Positions 8,641 to 15,874 of a stretch of 64,000 bases of DNA are shown in pieces. Origin of the DNA: Iamia sp035575815 (GTDB taxonomy: Bacteria > Actinomycetota > Acidimicrobiia > Acidimicrobiales > Iamiaceae). Made by a program: the position numbers and the translations under genes. Position 1 is the stretch's first letter, and every line of letters begins with the position of its first letter. The stretch spans positions 55,820-119,819 of the forward strand of contig NZ_DATLXO010000063.1 in NCBI RefSeq assembly GCF_035575815.1, written 5' to 3'. Below the pieces are notes generated by a model. It had not been told where the DNA came from, searched no databases, and saw only the letters and a program-made list of their open reading frames with translations.

Positions 8641-9447
8641 GTGACCGCTGCCCTGCCCCGTCCCGTCATCCGGCCTGCGGGCTGGTGGTACCTGGTGGCC
8701 GTGGCCGGGGTGCTCCTCGGCTTCGTGGTCGCGGGGCTCACGCTCTCGCGGGCCCTCGACGAGGCTCGCGATGCCGGGTTCGATGCCAACCTGGCCGGCC
8801 CGGGCGAGGAGCAGCTGCTCACCATCGACGAGGCCGGCGCCTACACCGTGGCCTACACCGGGCCCATCGTGGTCCTCTCCACCGTCGACCAGGAGGAGCT
8901 GACCGAGGCGCTCGACGTCTCCATCACCGCCGTCGCCACCGGGGCTCCAGTGGCGGTGGCGCCCTACGAGGGTCTCAACGACTTCGAGCAGGACGGGGCC
9001 CAGTACGTCCCGTTGCTGACGGTGCGCTTCGACGAGGCCGGCGACTACACGTTCCGCTCGTCGCCCATGACGAACCTCGACCCCGAGCAGAGCCGACTGA
9101 TCGTGTCGGAGAGCCCGTGGCGCAAGCTGCGTGACGGCGCCGAGCGAGCCGTGCTCATCCTGGTCGTGGCCATCTTCTTGTCGATCCTGCTCATCGTGAT
9201 CCTGGCCGTCACCCGCGGCCGGGCCAAGCGGGCCGCAGCACCGCCCCGCGGTCGCTGGCCGCCCTCGGGCCCGGGCCGGCCCGGCGACGGCCCCGTACCG
9301 GGCTACGGCGCGGCACCGGGGTACGGCGCGGCACCGGGGTACGGCCCGACACCGGGCTACGGCCCACCCCCGGGCTACGGCGCGCCGCCCGGCGCCGCCG
9401 CTCCTGGCCCCGTGCCGTCCCGGGGATGGGGACCGCCGCCCGGGTAG
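8641..9447 (+). CDS. Two-pass membrane protein with GYG-rich tail, paralogue-like to the upstream gene
   Basis: A 268-residue protein of unknown function. A membrane helix at about 15-37 (WWYLVAVAGVLLGFVVAGL) is followed by an external domain of about 120 residues with motifs such as EAGAYTVAY and EAGDYTFRSSP. A second helix (about 163-185, AVLILVVAIFLSILLIVIL) leads to a basic junction and a tail with five PGYG units. Topology, domain order and tail type match the upstream neighbour, although the external domains differ clearly. Phrases such as EAGDYTF, and EPGEHEI in the neighbour, suggest the same beta-sandwich fold. The gap to the upstream gene is 88 bases, so they may be cotranscribed. 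The gene converges on dapD. Confidence 0.8.
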   Translation: MTAALPRPVIRPAGWWYLVAVAGVLLGFVVAGLTLSRALDEARDAGFDANLAGPGEEQLLTIDEAGAYTVAYTGPIVVLSTVDQEELTEALDVSITAVATGAPVAVAPYEGLNDFEQDGAQYVPLLTVRFDEAGDYTFRSSPMTNLDPEQSRLIVSESPWRKLRDGAERAVLILVVAIFLSILLIVILAVTRGRAKRAAAPPRGRWPPSGPGRPGDGPVPGYGAAPGYGAAPGYGPTPGYGPPPGYGAPPGAAAPGPVPSRGWGPPPG

Positions 9448-9552
9448 CAGATCTGGGCACGGGCGACGGCGGTGCGGCGCCGTCCCGGCCCACCCGGCCC
9501 GACCCTTCGACGTCAGATCCGACGTCGGGCGCCCTGGCCGCTTTGCCGGGTG

Positions 9553-10623
9553 TCAGTTGGCGTGGAGGGTGGCGTTCAGCCCACCCCAGGAGCCCTCGCG
9601 GGGCCGCACCTCGACGGCGCCGGTGACGGAGTTGCGGAAGAAGAGCAGCCCCGGCTCCCCAGAGAGCTCCTTGGCCTTGACGACCGCGCCGGTGGGCAGG
9701 GTGACGCGGGTACCGGCGGTGACGTAGAGACCGGCCTCGACCACGCAGCCGTCGCCGAGGGAGATGCCGATGCCGCCGTTGGCCCCGAGCAGGGAGCCCT
9801 GGCCGATGCTGATCACCTGCGTCCCGCCGCCCGAGAGCGTGCCCATGATCGACGCGCCGCCGCCGATGTCGGAATCGGCGCCGACCACCACCCCGGCGCT
9901 GATGCGTCCCTCGACCATCGAGGGCCCGAGGGTGCCGGCGTTGAAGTTCACGAAGCCCTCGTGCATCACCGTGGTCCCCTCGGCCAGGTGGGCACCGAGG
10001 CGCACCCGATCGGCGTTGGCGATCCGCACCCCGTCGGGCACCACGTAGTCCGTCATGCGGGGGAACTTGTCGATGCCCACGACCTCGATGCGCTCGCCCC
10101 CCGCCCGCAGCGCAGTCCGCACCGCCTCGAAGTCGTCGGGGTCGGCCGGGCCCCGATCGGTCCACACCACGTTGGCGAGCAGGCCGAACTGCCCGTCGAG
10201 GTTCGCGCCGTGCGGTGCGACCCGGCGCGACGAGAGCAGGTGCAGCCGCAGGTAGACGTCGCGGGCGTCAGCCGGCGCGGCGTCGAGGTCGATCACGGCG
10301 ACGACTGCCACTCGCCGCACGGGGAGCCCGGAGCCGCCGTCGGGCTGGTCGAGGGCGCCGGCCAAGCCGTCCAGCAGCTCGGCGTGAGGCACCCCGTCGG
10401 CTGCGGCCCGACGCAGAGCGTCGGCGTCGACCTCGGCGATGCCCGGCCCGTCGGGGATCCCGGCGGCGGACCGCACCGCCGCGGCGGGGCTGTCCTCGTC
10501 GCCGACGGCGAGCACCGGGTACCAGGTGTCGAGCACCTTGGTGGCGTCGCCCCGGGTCGAGATCGTGGTCAGACCGACCCCCGACGCGATCCGGGTGGTG
10601 GGGGGACGGGGCTCTGCGGTCAC
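9553..10623 (-). CDS. dapD: Tetrahydrodipicolinate N-succinyltransferase DapD
   Basis: Adds succinyl from succinyl-CoA to tetrahydrodipicolinate in the lysine/diaminopimelate pathway. The protein has 356 residues, slightly longer than M. tuberculosis DapD. The C-terminal half is a left-handed beta helix, visible as hexapeptide-like repeats with MHEGFVNFNAGTLGPSMVEG, then GADSDIGGGASIMGTLSGGG and SLLGANGGIGISLGD. The N-terminal motif GVGLTTIS is typical of the actinobacterial type. GTG 10623 is the only sensible start. It is transcribed away from dapE across a gap of about 180 bases that must hold both promoters. Confidence 0.93.
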   Translation of the reverse strand: MTAEPRPPTTRIASGVGLTTISTRGDATKVLDTWYPVLAVGDEDSPAAAVRSAAGIPDGPGIAEVDADALRRAAADGVPHAELLDGLAGALDQPDGGSGLPVRRVAVVAVIDLDAAPADARDVYLRLHLLSSRRVAPHGANLDGQFGLLANVVWTDRGPADPDDFEAVRTALRAGGERIEVVGIDKFPRMTDYVVPDGVRIANADRVRLGAHLAEGTTVMHEGFVNFNAGTLGPSMVEGRISAGVVVGADSDIGGGASIMGTLSGGGTQVISIGQGSLLGANGGIGISLGDGCVVEAGLYVTAGTRVTLPTGAVVKAKELSGEPGLLFFRNSVTGAVEVRPREGSWGGLNATLHAN

Positions 10624-10800
10624 GGGTGCTCCTGGTCGGGGGACGGGCCGAGGATAGGGGAGCCCGGCGCGACGTCAGGCCTGCGAGCAGGGCAGGAAGG
10701 GCCGAGGATGCCGACCCGCGCGCCCGGCGCGCACCTCGGGTCGTCGTCCTGCGGCCCTCACGCCGCGGGTGGGCCGGTGACGGGCCGTATCGTGGCGGTC

Positions 10801-11859
10801 GTGACCGACCTCCTGGCCCTGACCGCCGAGCTGGTCGACGTGGCCTCCGAGAGCTTCGCGGAGGCGGCGCTCGTCGGGCGGATCGAGGCCGACCTGCGGG
10901 CCGTGCCCGGCCTCGACGTGACGCGCGTGGGTGACAACGTGGTGGCCCGCACCGCCCTCGGTCGGGCCGAGCGGGTGATCCTCGCCGGTCACACCGACAC
11001 CGTGCCCGCCGTCGACGGCAACGGGCGGGCCCGCATCGAGGGCGACACCCTCTGGGGCGTGGGCTCGACCGACATGAAGAGTGGCGTGGCCGTGATGCTC
11101 GACCTGGCCCGCACCGTGACCGCGCCGGCGGTCGACGTCACCTGGGTCTTCTACGCCCGCGAGGAGGTCGCCGCCGCCCACAGCGGCCTCGGCGAGCTGG
11201 TCGAGAAGCGGCCGGACCTGCTGGCCGGTGACCTGGCGATCCTGGGTGAGCCCACCGACGCGACGGTCGAGGCCGGCTGCCAGGGGACGCTGCGCGCCGA
11301 GCTCACACTCGTCGGGGCGCGGGCCCACATCGCCAGGCCGTGGATGGGCCGCAACGCGATCCACCGCCTCGCCGACGTGCTCGCCGCGGTGGCGGCGGTG
11401 CCCGAGCGGCGACCGGTGCTGGCCGGGTGCGAGTACCGCGAGGCGTTGCAAGCGGTCGGGGTCGAGGGGGGAGTGGCGGGTAACGTCGTGCCCGACCGGG
11501 CCATGGTGACGCTGAACCACCGCTTCGCCCCCGACCGCACCCTGGAGGAGGCCGTCGCGCACGTCAGGGCCACCGTCGCCCCGTTCATGGGCGACGGTGA
11601 CGCCTTCGAGGTCGTCGATGCCGCGCCCGCCGCCGCGCCGGCGGTCGACCACCCGCTGCTGGCCCGGGTCATCGAGCGCCACGGCCTGGCGGTCCGCGCC
11701 AAGCTCGGGTGGACCGATGTGGCCCGCTTCGCCGCGCTCGGTGTGCCCGCCGCCAACCTCGGTCCGGGCGACGCGACCCTGGCCCACAGCGCGGACGAAC
11801 GAGTGGCGCGGGCCCCCATCGAGACCTGCCACGCCGTGCTCTCCGACCTCATCGGGTGA
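10801..11859 (+). CDS. dapE: Succinyl-diaminopimelate desuccinylase DapE
   Basis: A zinc M20-family hydrolase that removes succinate from N-succinyl-LL-diaminopimelate. The 352-residue protein carries the metal-site motifs GHTDTVPA, the bridging Asp in STDMKSG, the catalytic Glu pair in YAREEVA and the ligand Glu in LGEPTD. The C-terminal LGPGDATLAHSADE motif is also typical. GTG 10801 gives the family N-terminus (TDLLALTAELVDV). An in-frame GTG at 10777 is possible, and the very long upstream extension is only antisense to dapD. With dapC, dapD and dapF it completes the late succinylase branch within 11 kb. Confidence 0.92.
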   Translation: MTDLLALTAELVDVASESFAEAALVGRIEADLRAVPGLDVTRVGDNVVARTALGRAERVILAGHTDTVPAVDGNGRARIEGDTLWGVGSTDMKSGVAVMLDLARTVTAPAVDVTWVFYAREEVAAAHSGLGELVEKRPDLLAGDLAILGEPTDATVEAGCQGTLRAELTLVGARAHIARPWMGRNAIHRLADVLAAVAAVPERRPVLAGCEYREALQAVGVEGGVAGNVVPDRAMVTLNHRFAPDRTLEEAVAHVRATVAPFMGDGDAFEVVDAAPAAAPAVDHPLLARVIERHGLAVRAKLGWTDVARFAALGVPAANLGPGDATLAHSADERVARAPIETCHAVLSDLIG

Positions 11860-12053
11860 CCCGGTCCGTGACCCCACGCTGGGGAACCCGGCGACGGTGA
11901 GCACCTCGATCGGTGCCGCCGGGCCCCACGTCGAGCTGGGGGATCAGGACGCCACCGCCGGAGCACTCTCCGGGACCTCGGGCGAGATGGCCTTCGCCCG
12001 CCTGACCTGACCCCTGTCGCGCCGGTCGGACACCGGGTGCCGGTGCGGTGCTG

Positions 12054-13103
12054 TCAGGGGCCGATCGCGCGCGCCACGTCGAGAAGGCGCCGGCTGTAGA
12101 GGTCGTCGGGCCCGTCGGTGCCCAGGTCTCGGGCCGTGGTGAGCAGCCGCTCGACCGTCTCGGCGGCGCTCAGGCCGGTGGCCACGAGCAGGGCGGCGGC
12201 GCCGGCGACGTGCGGCGCGGCCATCGACGTGCCTGTGAGACAGCCGTAGGCCTCGGACTCACCGGCCGGCACCGGCAGGGTGGAGAAGATGCCGTCGCGC
12301 TCGCGACATCCGTCGCCCCCCGCAGCGCGTGCCTCGCCCCCGGGGGCGCTCAGGGCCCACCGGGCGCCACCCGCACCCTCGGAGTACGGCGCCACCGTCT
12401 CGGTCGCAGTGACCGCCGAGACGACCAGCACCGGCATGTCGCCCAGGTCGGTGCGATCGTCCCCGTTCCCGGCGGCCACGACCACCACGACCCCGGCGGT
12501 CCACGCCTCGTCGATGGCCTCGGTCAGCTCCGAGCCGCCGATGTCGGCGCCGACCCCCACCGAGAGGTTGACCACCTGCGCTCCGGCCCCGACCGCCCAC
12601 CGCACGCCGGCGGCCACGTCGGCACCCTGCCCCGTCGCCCCGCACGGGCGGCGCCTGCAGGGCTCGGTGACCAGGGCCCGCACCGACACCAGGTCCGCCT
12701 CGGGCGCCACGCCGGCAACGCCGGTGCCGTTCTCTGCGGTGGCGGTGGCGATGCCGGCCACGTGGGTGCCGTGACCGTCGGGATCGGTGTCGCCGCCGGC
12801 CCGGCACCGGTCGGGGTCACCCTCTGCGCCGACGCAGTCGATCGACCCCACCACCCGGTCGCGGAGGTCAGGGTGACGGGTGTCGACGCCGCTGTCGATC
12901 ACGGCGACGACCACGTCGTCGCCCCGGGTCACGGCCCACGCCTCGCGGACACCGATGAGGTCGAGGTTCCACTGGGCGTCCCCGGCGCGTGCCGGGTCCG
13001 GACCCCGGTCGCCACGGCCGAGAGCGCCAGCGGTCTCGAGCACGACGAGGCCCAAGAAGGCGGCGGCGGTGCCCACCACCAGAAGGCGACGGACGGTGGG
13101 CAC
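12054..13103 (-). CDS. Secreted subtilisin-like serine protease (S8 family)
   Basis: A 349-residue protein with an N-terminal signal or anchor helix (about 6-27, LLVVGTAAAFLGLVVLETAG) and a full S8 catalytic domain. The triad is D70 (AVIDSGVD), H111 (DGHGTHVAG) and S293 (TGTSMAAPH), with the oxyanion Asn at 213 (AAGNG). It probably acts outside the cell. The long leader typical of secreted prosubtilisins is missing. The mature domain begins almost at once with WNLDLIGV, resembling the mycosin-like actinobacterial group. No ESX/type VII genes are seen nearby to support a mycosin role. Substrate unknown. GTG start at 13103. Confidence 0.88.
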   Translation of the reverse strand: MPTVRRLLVVGTAAAFLGLVVLETAGALGRGDRGPDPARAGDAQWNLDLIGVREAWAVTRGDDVVVAVIDSGVDTRHPDLRDRVVGSIDCVGAEGDPDRCRAGGDTDPDGHGTHVAGIATATAENGTGVAGVAPEADLVSVRALVTEPCRRRPCGATGQGADVAAGVRWAVGAGAQVVNLSVGVGADIGGSELTEAIDEAWTAGVVVVVAAGNGDDRTDLGDMPVLVVSAVTATETVAPYSEGAGGARWALSAPGGEARAAGGDGCRERDGIFSTLPVPAGESEAYGCLTGTSMAAPHVAGAAALLVATGLSAAETVERLLTTARDLGTDGPDDLYSRRLLDVARAIGP

Positions 13104-13140
13104 CGCACCAGTGTGGCGCGTCGGGCGATGACCCCCGGCG

Positions 13141-13773
13141 TCAGACCCGGCGCAGGACGCTGACCACCCGGCCGAAGATGGAGACGTCCTCGGGATCGAA
13201 CACCATGTCGGTGAGGCGCTCGTTGGCCGGGCGCAGGATGACCTTGTCGCCCTTGGGGTGGTAGGTCTTCACCGTGGCCTCGTCGCCCGGGGTGCCGGCG
13301 ACGACCATCTCGCCCCGCTCGGCGCCGGGTTGGGAGCGGGCGACGACGAAGTCGCCGTCGAGGATGCCGGCATCGATCATGGAATCACCCCGGACCCGCA
13401 GCATGAAGAGGTCGCCCTCGCCGGTGAGGTCGGCGGACACCGGCATCGACTCGGTGATGTTCTCGGCCGCCAGCACGTCGGTGCCGGCGGCGACATCGCC
13501 CACGATGGGCACGTGGCGCACCTGGCCCCGCTCGACCACGCCGCCGGACATGGAGTCGTAGCGGACCTCGATGGCCCGCGGCTTGCTGGGGTCGCGCCGC
13601 AGGTAGCCCCGCTTCTGGAGGGTGGCGAGGTGGTTGTGCACGGTGGAGGGAGAGGTGAGGCCCACCGAGGTGCCGATCTCGCGGACCGAGGGCGGGTAGC
13701 CCCGCTCGCGCATGCTGGCCTCGATGCAGTCGAGGATCTGGCGCTGGCGGGCGGTGAGCTGGGGGGTGGCCAT
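13141..13773 (-). CDS. lexA: SOS repressor LexA
   Basis: Represses DNA-damage genes and cleaves itself when RecA is activated. The 210-residue protein has a winged helix (about 5-65, SVREIGTSVGLTSPSTVHNH). The Ala96-Gly97 cleavage site lies in VGDVAAGTDV, with the catalytic dyad at S131 (GDSMIDAG) and K169 (ATVKTYH). The ATG at 13773 matches the family start, and the long upstream extension of the frame is a shadow. It diverges from a LysM membrane protein across three SOS-box-like sites, so it is probably autoregulated. The arrangement lexA / LysM protein / nrdR matches mycobacteria. Confidence 0.96.
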   Translation of the reverse strand: MATPQLTARQRQILDCIEASMRERGYPPSVREIGTSVGLTSPSTVHNHLATLQKRGYLRRDPSKPRAIEVRYDSMSGGVVERGQVRHVPIVGDVAAGTDVLAAENITESMPVSADLTGEGDLFMLRVRGDSMIDAGILDGDFVVARSQPGAERGEMVVAGTPGDEATVKTYHPKGDKVILRPANERLTDMVFDPEDVSIFGRVVSVLRRV

Positions 13774-13851
13774 CGTCGTGTCTCCCTTGCTGAGCACCGG
13801 CTCGGGCGACCGGGCGTACGAGGGACGGTACCACGTGCGGAGCCCTCTGCC

Positions 13852-13863
13852 AAACACCTGTTC
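13852..13863. promoter_or_regulatory. SOS-box-like site nearest lexA
   Basis: Reads AAACACCTGTTC on the plus strand, one change from the GAAC-N4-GTTC core. It lies 79 bases upstream of the lexA start, a plausible position for autoregulation. Confidence 0.55.
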
Positions 13864-13895
13864 CTCATACGTGTGTTCGTGATGGGGGTTGACGG

Positions 13896-13935
13896 CGGAA
13901 CGCCTGTTCGGGCACAGTACCGAACAGGCGTTCCG
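13896..13935. promoter_or_regulatory. Mirror-image pair of perfect SOS boxes (LexA operators)
   Basis: Two perfect GAAC-N4-GTTC sites, GAACGCCTGTTC (13898-13909) and GAACAGGCGTTC (13922-13933). They are exact reverse complements of each other. They sit within a 16-base perfect inverted repeat (13896-13911 / 13920-13935) separated by eight bases. Centre-to-centre spacing is 24 bases. The second box lies 50 bases upstream of the LysM gene start. Both match the actinobacterial LexA consensus. Confidence 0.9.
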
Positions 13936-13983
13936 TTCCGCTGCCCCCGGCTCACTGTCACACCCCTCAGGGAGGATGTCCCC

Positions 13984-14400
13984 ATGGCCGCAGTCCTCAG
14001 CCCCGCACCGTCGTCCCGCCCGGGCCTCGCCCCCCATCGTCCCCCGGCGCCCCGCCCCGTCCTCCGGGTCATCGATGGAGGTCGGTCGTCGACCGCCATG
14101 GCCCCGGTGTACCGCCGGCGCCGGATCGTCGCCGCCCTGGCGCTGGCCACCGTGATCGTCCTGGCCGTGATGGCGGCCGAGGCGGGCCGGGATCTCGCGG
14201 CGGGGTGGGCGGCACCCGTCCCCGCCACCATCGAAGGGCGCACCGTGGTCGTCGAGGCGGCCCCGGGTGACACGCTCTGGACCGTGGCCCGTCGGGTGCG
14301 GCCCACCGGCGACGTGCGCCCGGTCGTCGAGGCCATGCTCTCCGAGCGCGGCAGCGCCGAGCTGCAGGTGGGCGACGCGGTCCGCGTCCCCGCCGGCTGA
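13984..14400 (+). CDS. SOS-controlled LysM membrane protein, probable cell-division suppressor
   Basis: A 138-residue protein with a cytosolic N-terminus of about 45 residues, one membrane helix (about 51-72, IVAALALATVIVLAVMAAEA) and a C-terminal LysM peptidoglycan-binding domain (about 88-137, AAPGDTLWTVARRV). Position and build match the SOS-induced division suppressors beside lexA in Gram-positive bacteria: YneA of Bacillus, and the LysM protein (Rv2719c/ChiZ) of mycobacteria. It lies just downstream of two strong SOS boxes and next to nrdR, as in mycobacteria. The division role is inferred from context and architecture, since sequence similarity outside LysM is weak. Confidence 0.82.
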   Translation: MAAVLSPAPSSRPGLAPHRPPAPRPVLRVIDGGRSSTAMAPVYRRRRIVAALALATVIVLAVMAAEAGRDLAAGWAAPVPATIEGRTVVVEAAPGDTLWTVARRVRPTGDVRPVVEAMLSERGSAELQVGDAVRVPAG

Positions 14401-14499
14401 GAGGCCGCGCCAACAGTCGTCGCCCGCCGCGCCCACAGCCGGCCGATCCGCCCGGTCGCGGGCGGGGATCGGCGTCGGTGGGCCGGTAGCGTCCCGGTC

Positions 14500-14979
14500 G
14501 TGCGTTGCCCCGGCTGCTCGGCTCTCGATGACAAGGTGGTCGACTCGCGCGCCTCCGACGACGCATCGGCCATCCGCCGTCGGCGGGAGTGCCTCTCCTG
14601 CGGACACCGGTTCACCACCTTCGAGCGGGTGGACGAGGCCCCCCTGGTGGTGGTGAAGACCACCGGGGAGCGCCAGGCGTTCGACCGCGACAAGGTCGTG
14701 GCCGGCGTGCTGGCGGCGGCCAAGAACCGCCCCGTCACCCTCCCGCAGATCGACGCCCTGGCCACCGGGGTCGAGGATGCGCTGCGGCGGCGCGGCGGCG
14801 ATGTCGAGTCCACGCGCATCGGCCTCGCCGTCCTCGAGCGCCTCCGTGGCCTCGACGAGGTGGCGTACCTTCGCTTTGCCAGCGTCTACAAGGACTTCAC
14901 CGGTGTCGACGACTTCGCCGACGAGCTCCGCCTGCTGCTGAAGGAGCCCGACGGCTCCACCCCGGTCGAACCGGGCTGA
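14500..14979 (+). CDS. nrdR: Ribonucleotide reductase repressor NrdR
   Basis: A nucleotide-sensing transcriptional repressor of ribonucleotide reductase genes. The 159-residue protein has a zinc ribbon with Cys 3, 6, 31 and 34 (MRCPGCSAL...CLSCG). An ATP-cone follows (about 48-138, VVKTTGERQAFDRDKV). Start GTG 14500. Two NrdR boxes lie upstream of nrdJ 5 kb away, so the regulator and its probable target are both in this window. It is separated by about 100 bases from the LysM gene and followed by a strong hairpin. Confidence 0.96.
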   Translation: MRCPGCSALDDKVVDSRASDDASAIRRRRECLSCGHRFTTFERVDEAPLVVVKTTGERQAFDRDKVVAGVLAAAKNRPVTLPQIDALATGVEDALRRRGGDVESTRIGLAVLERLRGLDEVAYLRFASVYKDFTGVDDFADELRLLLKEPDGSTPVEPG

Positions 14980-14985
14980 TCACCG

Positions 14986-15006
14986 GGTCCGGGCCGGGCC
15001 CGGACC
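14986..15006. terminator. Bidirectional terminator hairpin between nrdR and a RibD-like gene
   Basis: GGTCCGGG (14986-14993) pairs perfectly with CCCGGACC (14999-15006) around a 5-base loop. It begins seven bases after the nrdR stop and ends just before the stop of the convergent gene. No U tract. Confidence 0.6.
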
Positions 15007-15010
15007 GTGG

Positions 15011-15772
15011 TCAGGCGCGCCGGTCCCGCACCAGGCGCCAGAAGAGCACGCCGTCCTGCTCCATCAGGTGCGCCGTGGTCCACCGTCGGGCCTCGGGTTC
15101 GCCCGGCGCGTGAGCGATGCGCGGGGCGGAGCCCCCGACCACCATCGGGTCGAGGGTGAGGCACAGCTCGTCGACCACGTCGGCGGCCACCAGCACGCCG
15201 TTGAGCGAGGGGCCGCCCTCGACCACGACCACGCCGAGGTGGCGCCGCCCCAGCTCGGCCACCAGGGCGTGGGGATCGACGCCGCGCCCCACCGCAGCAG
15301 GGAGCTCGACCAGCTCGGCCACCGCCTCGATGCGCCGCCGGGCCTCAGCCGGAGTCGACGGTGGGTGGACCACCAGCGGGGGAGGGGTGGTGCCGTCGGT
15401 CTCGGCGAAGAGGCGCTGGCCGGGGTTCAGGTGGAGACGGCCGCTCACCACGACCAGGCGCGGGTGCGGCTCCTGGCCGGCGGCGACCCGGCGTGCCGCG
15501 GTTTGCTCCGGGGAGCGGACCGGTCCGTAGTCCTCGTCGCGCACGGTGCCCGCACCCACGACGACGGCGTCGGCCACGGCTCGCACGGCCCGGAACACCG
15601 CCCGGTCGCCCTCGCCGCCGAGCGGCCCCGAGCGCCCGCCTACCGTCGCCGCGCCATCGGCCGATGCGGCCATGAGGGCCGCCACCCACGGTCGCCCGGC
15701 GGGTCGGGGCCGGATCGCGGCGTAGGCCTCGGCCGGGTCGATCTCACCGGGGTGGGGGAGCAGCTGGCGCAT
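15011..15772 (-). CDS. RibD C-terminal domain (pyrimidine reductase-like) protein
   Basis: A 253-residue NADPH-dependent reductase of the RibD-C/dihydrofolate-reductase fold. Visible motifs are VAALMAASADGAAT near the N-terminus, DAVVVGAGTVRDEDYGP (about 88-104) and VVVEGGPSLNGVL (about 198-210), all characteristic of the 5-amino-6-(5-phosphoribosylamino)uracil reductase fold. There is no deaminase domain and no riboflavin operon alongside, so it may act on another pyrimidine-like or flavin-related substrate. ATG 15772. It diverges from the molybdopterin oxidoreductase gene across a region with a hexanucleotide repeat. Confidence 0.8.
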   Translation of the reverse strand: MRQLLPHPGEIDPAEAYAAIRPRPAGRPWVAALMAASADGAATVGGRSGPLGGEGDRAVFRAVRAVADAVVVGAGTVRDEDYGPVRSPEQTAARRVAAGQEPHPRLVVVSGRLHLNPGQRLFAETDGTTPPPLVVHPPSTPAEARRRIEAVAELVELPAAVGRGVDPHALVAELGRRHLGVVVVEGGPSLNGVLVAADVVDELCLTLDPMVVGGSAPRIAHAPGEPEARRWTTAHLMEQDGVLFWRLVRDRRA

Positions 15773-15800
15773 CGGCCGACCCTACGACCGCGGCCCCGGA

Positions 15801-15824
15801 CCGGGACCGGGACCGGGACCGGGA
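15801..15824. repeat. Hexanucleotide microsatellite, 4 x CCGGGA
   Basis: Four perfect copies of CCGGGA, flanked by imperfect ones on both sides (about 15796-15830). It lies in the 102-base divergent gap between the RibD-like gene and the molybdopterin oxidoreductase gene, so any slippage would change promoter spacing. Confidence 0.85.
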
Positions 15825-15874
15825 TCCGGGTCCAAGCAGCAGCAGGACCATCGTGAGGCTGGCACCATGGCGCC

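Noticed and set aside
9472..10800. In-frame 443-codon extension upstream of dapE
   Set aside because: It runs antisense to dapD and has no family sequence. dapE starts at 10801 with the usual N-terminus.
11897..12010. 37-codon frame between dapE and the protease gene
   Set aside because: No ribosome-binding site, no recognised motif, and composition not distinguishable from chance.
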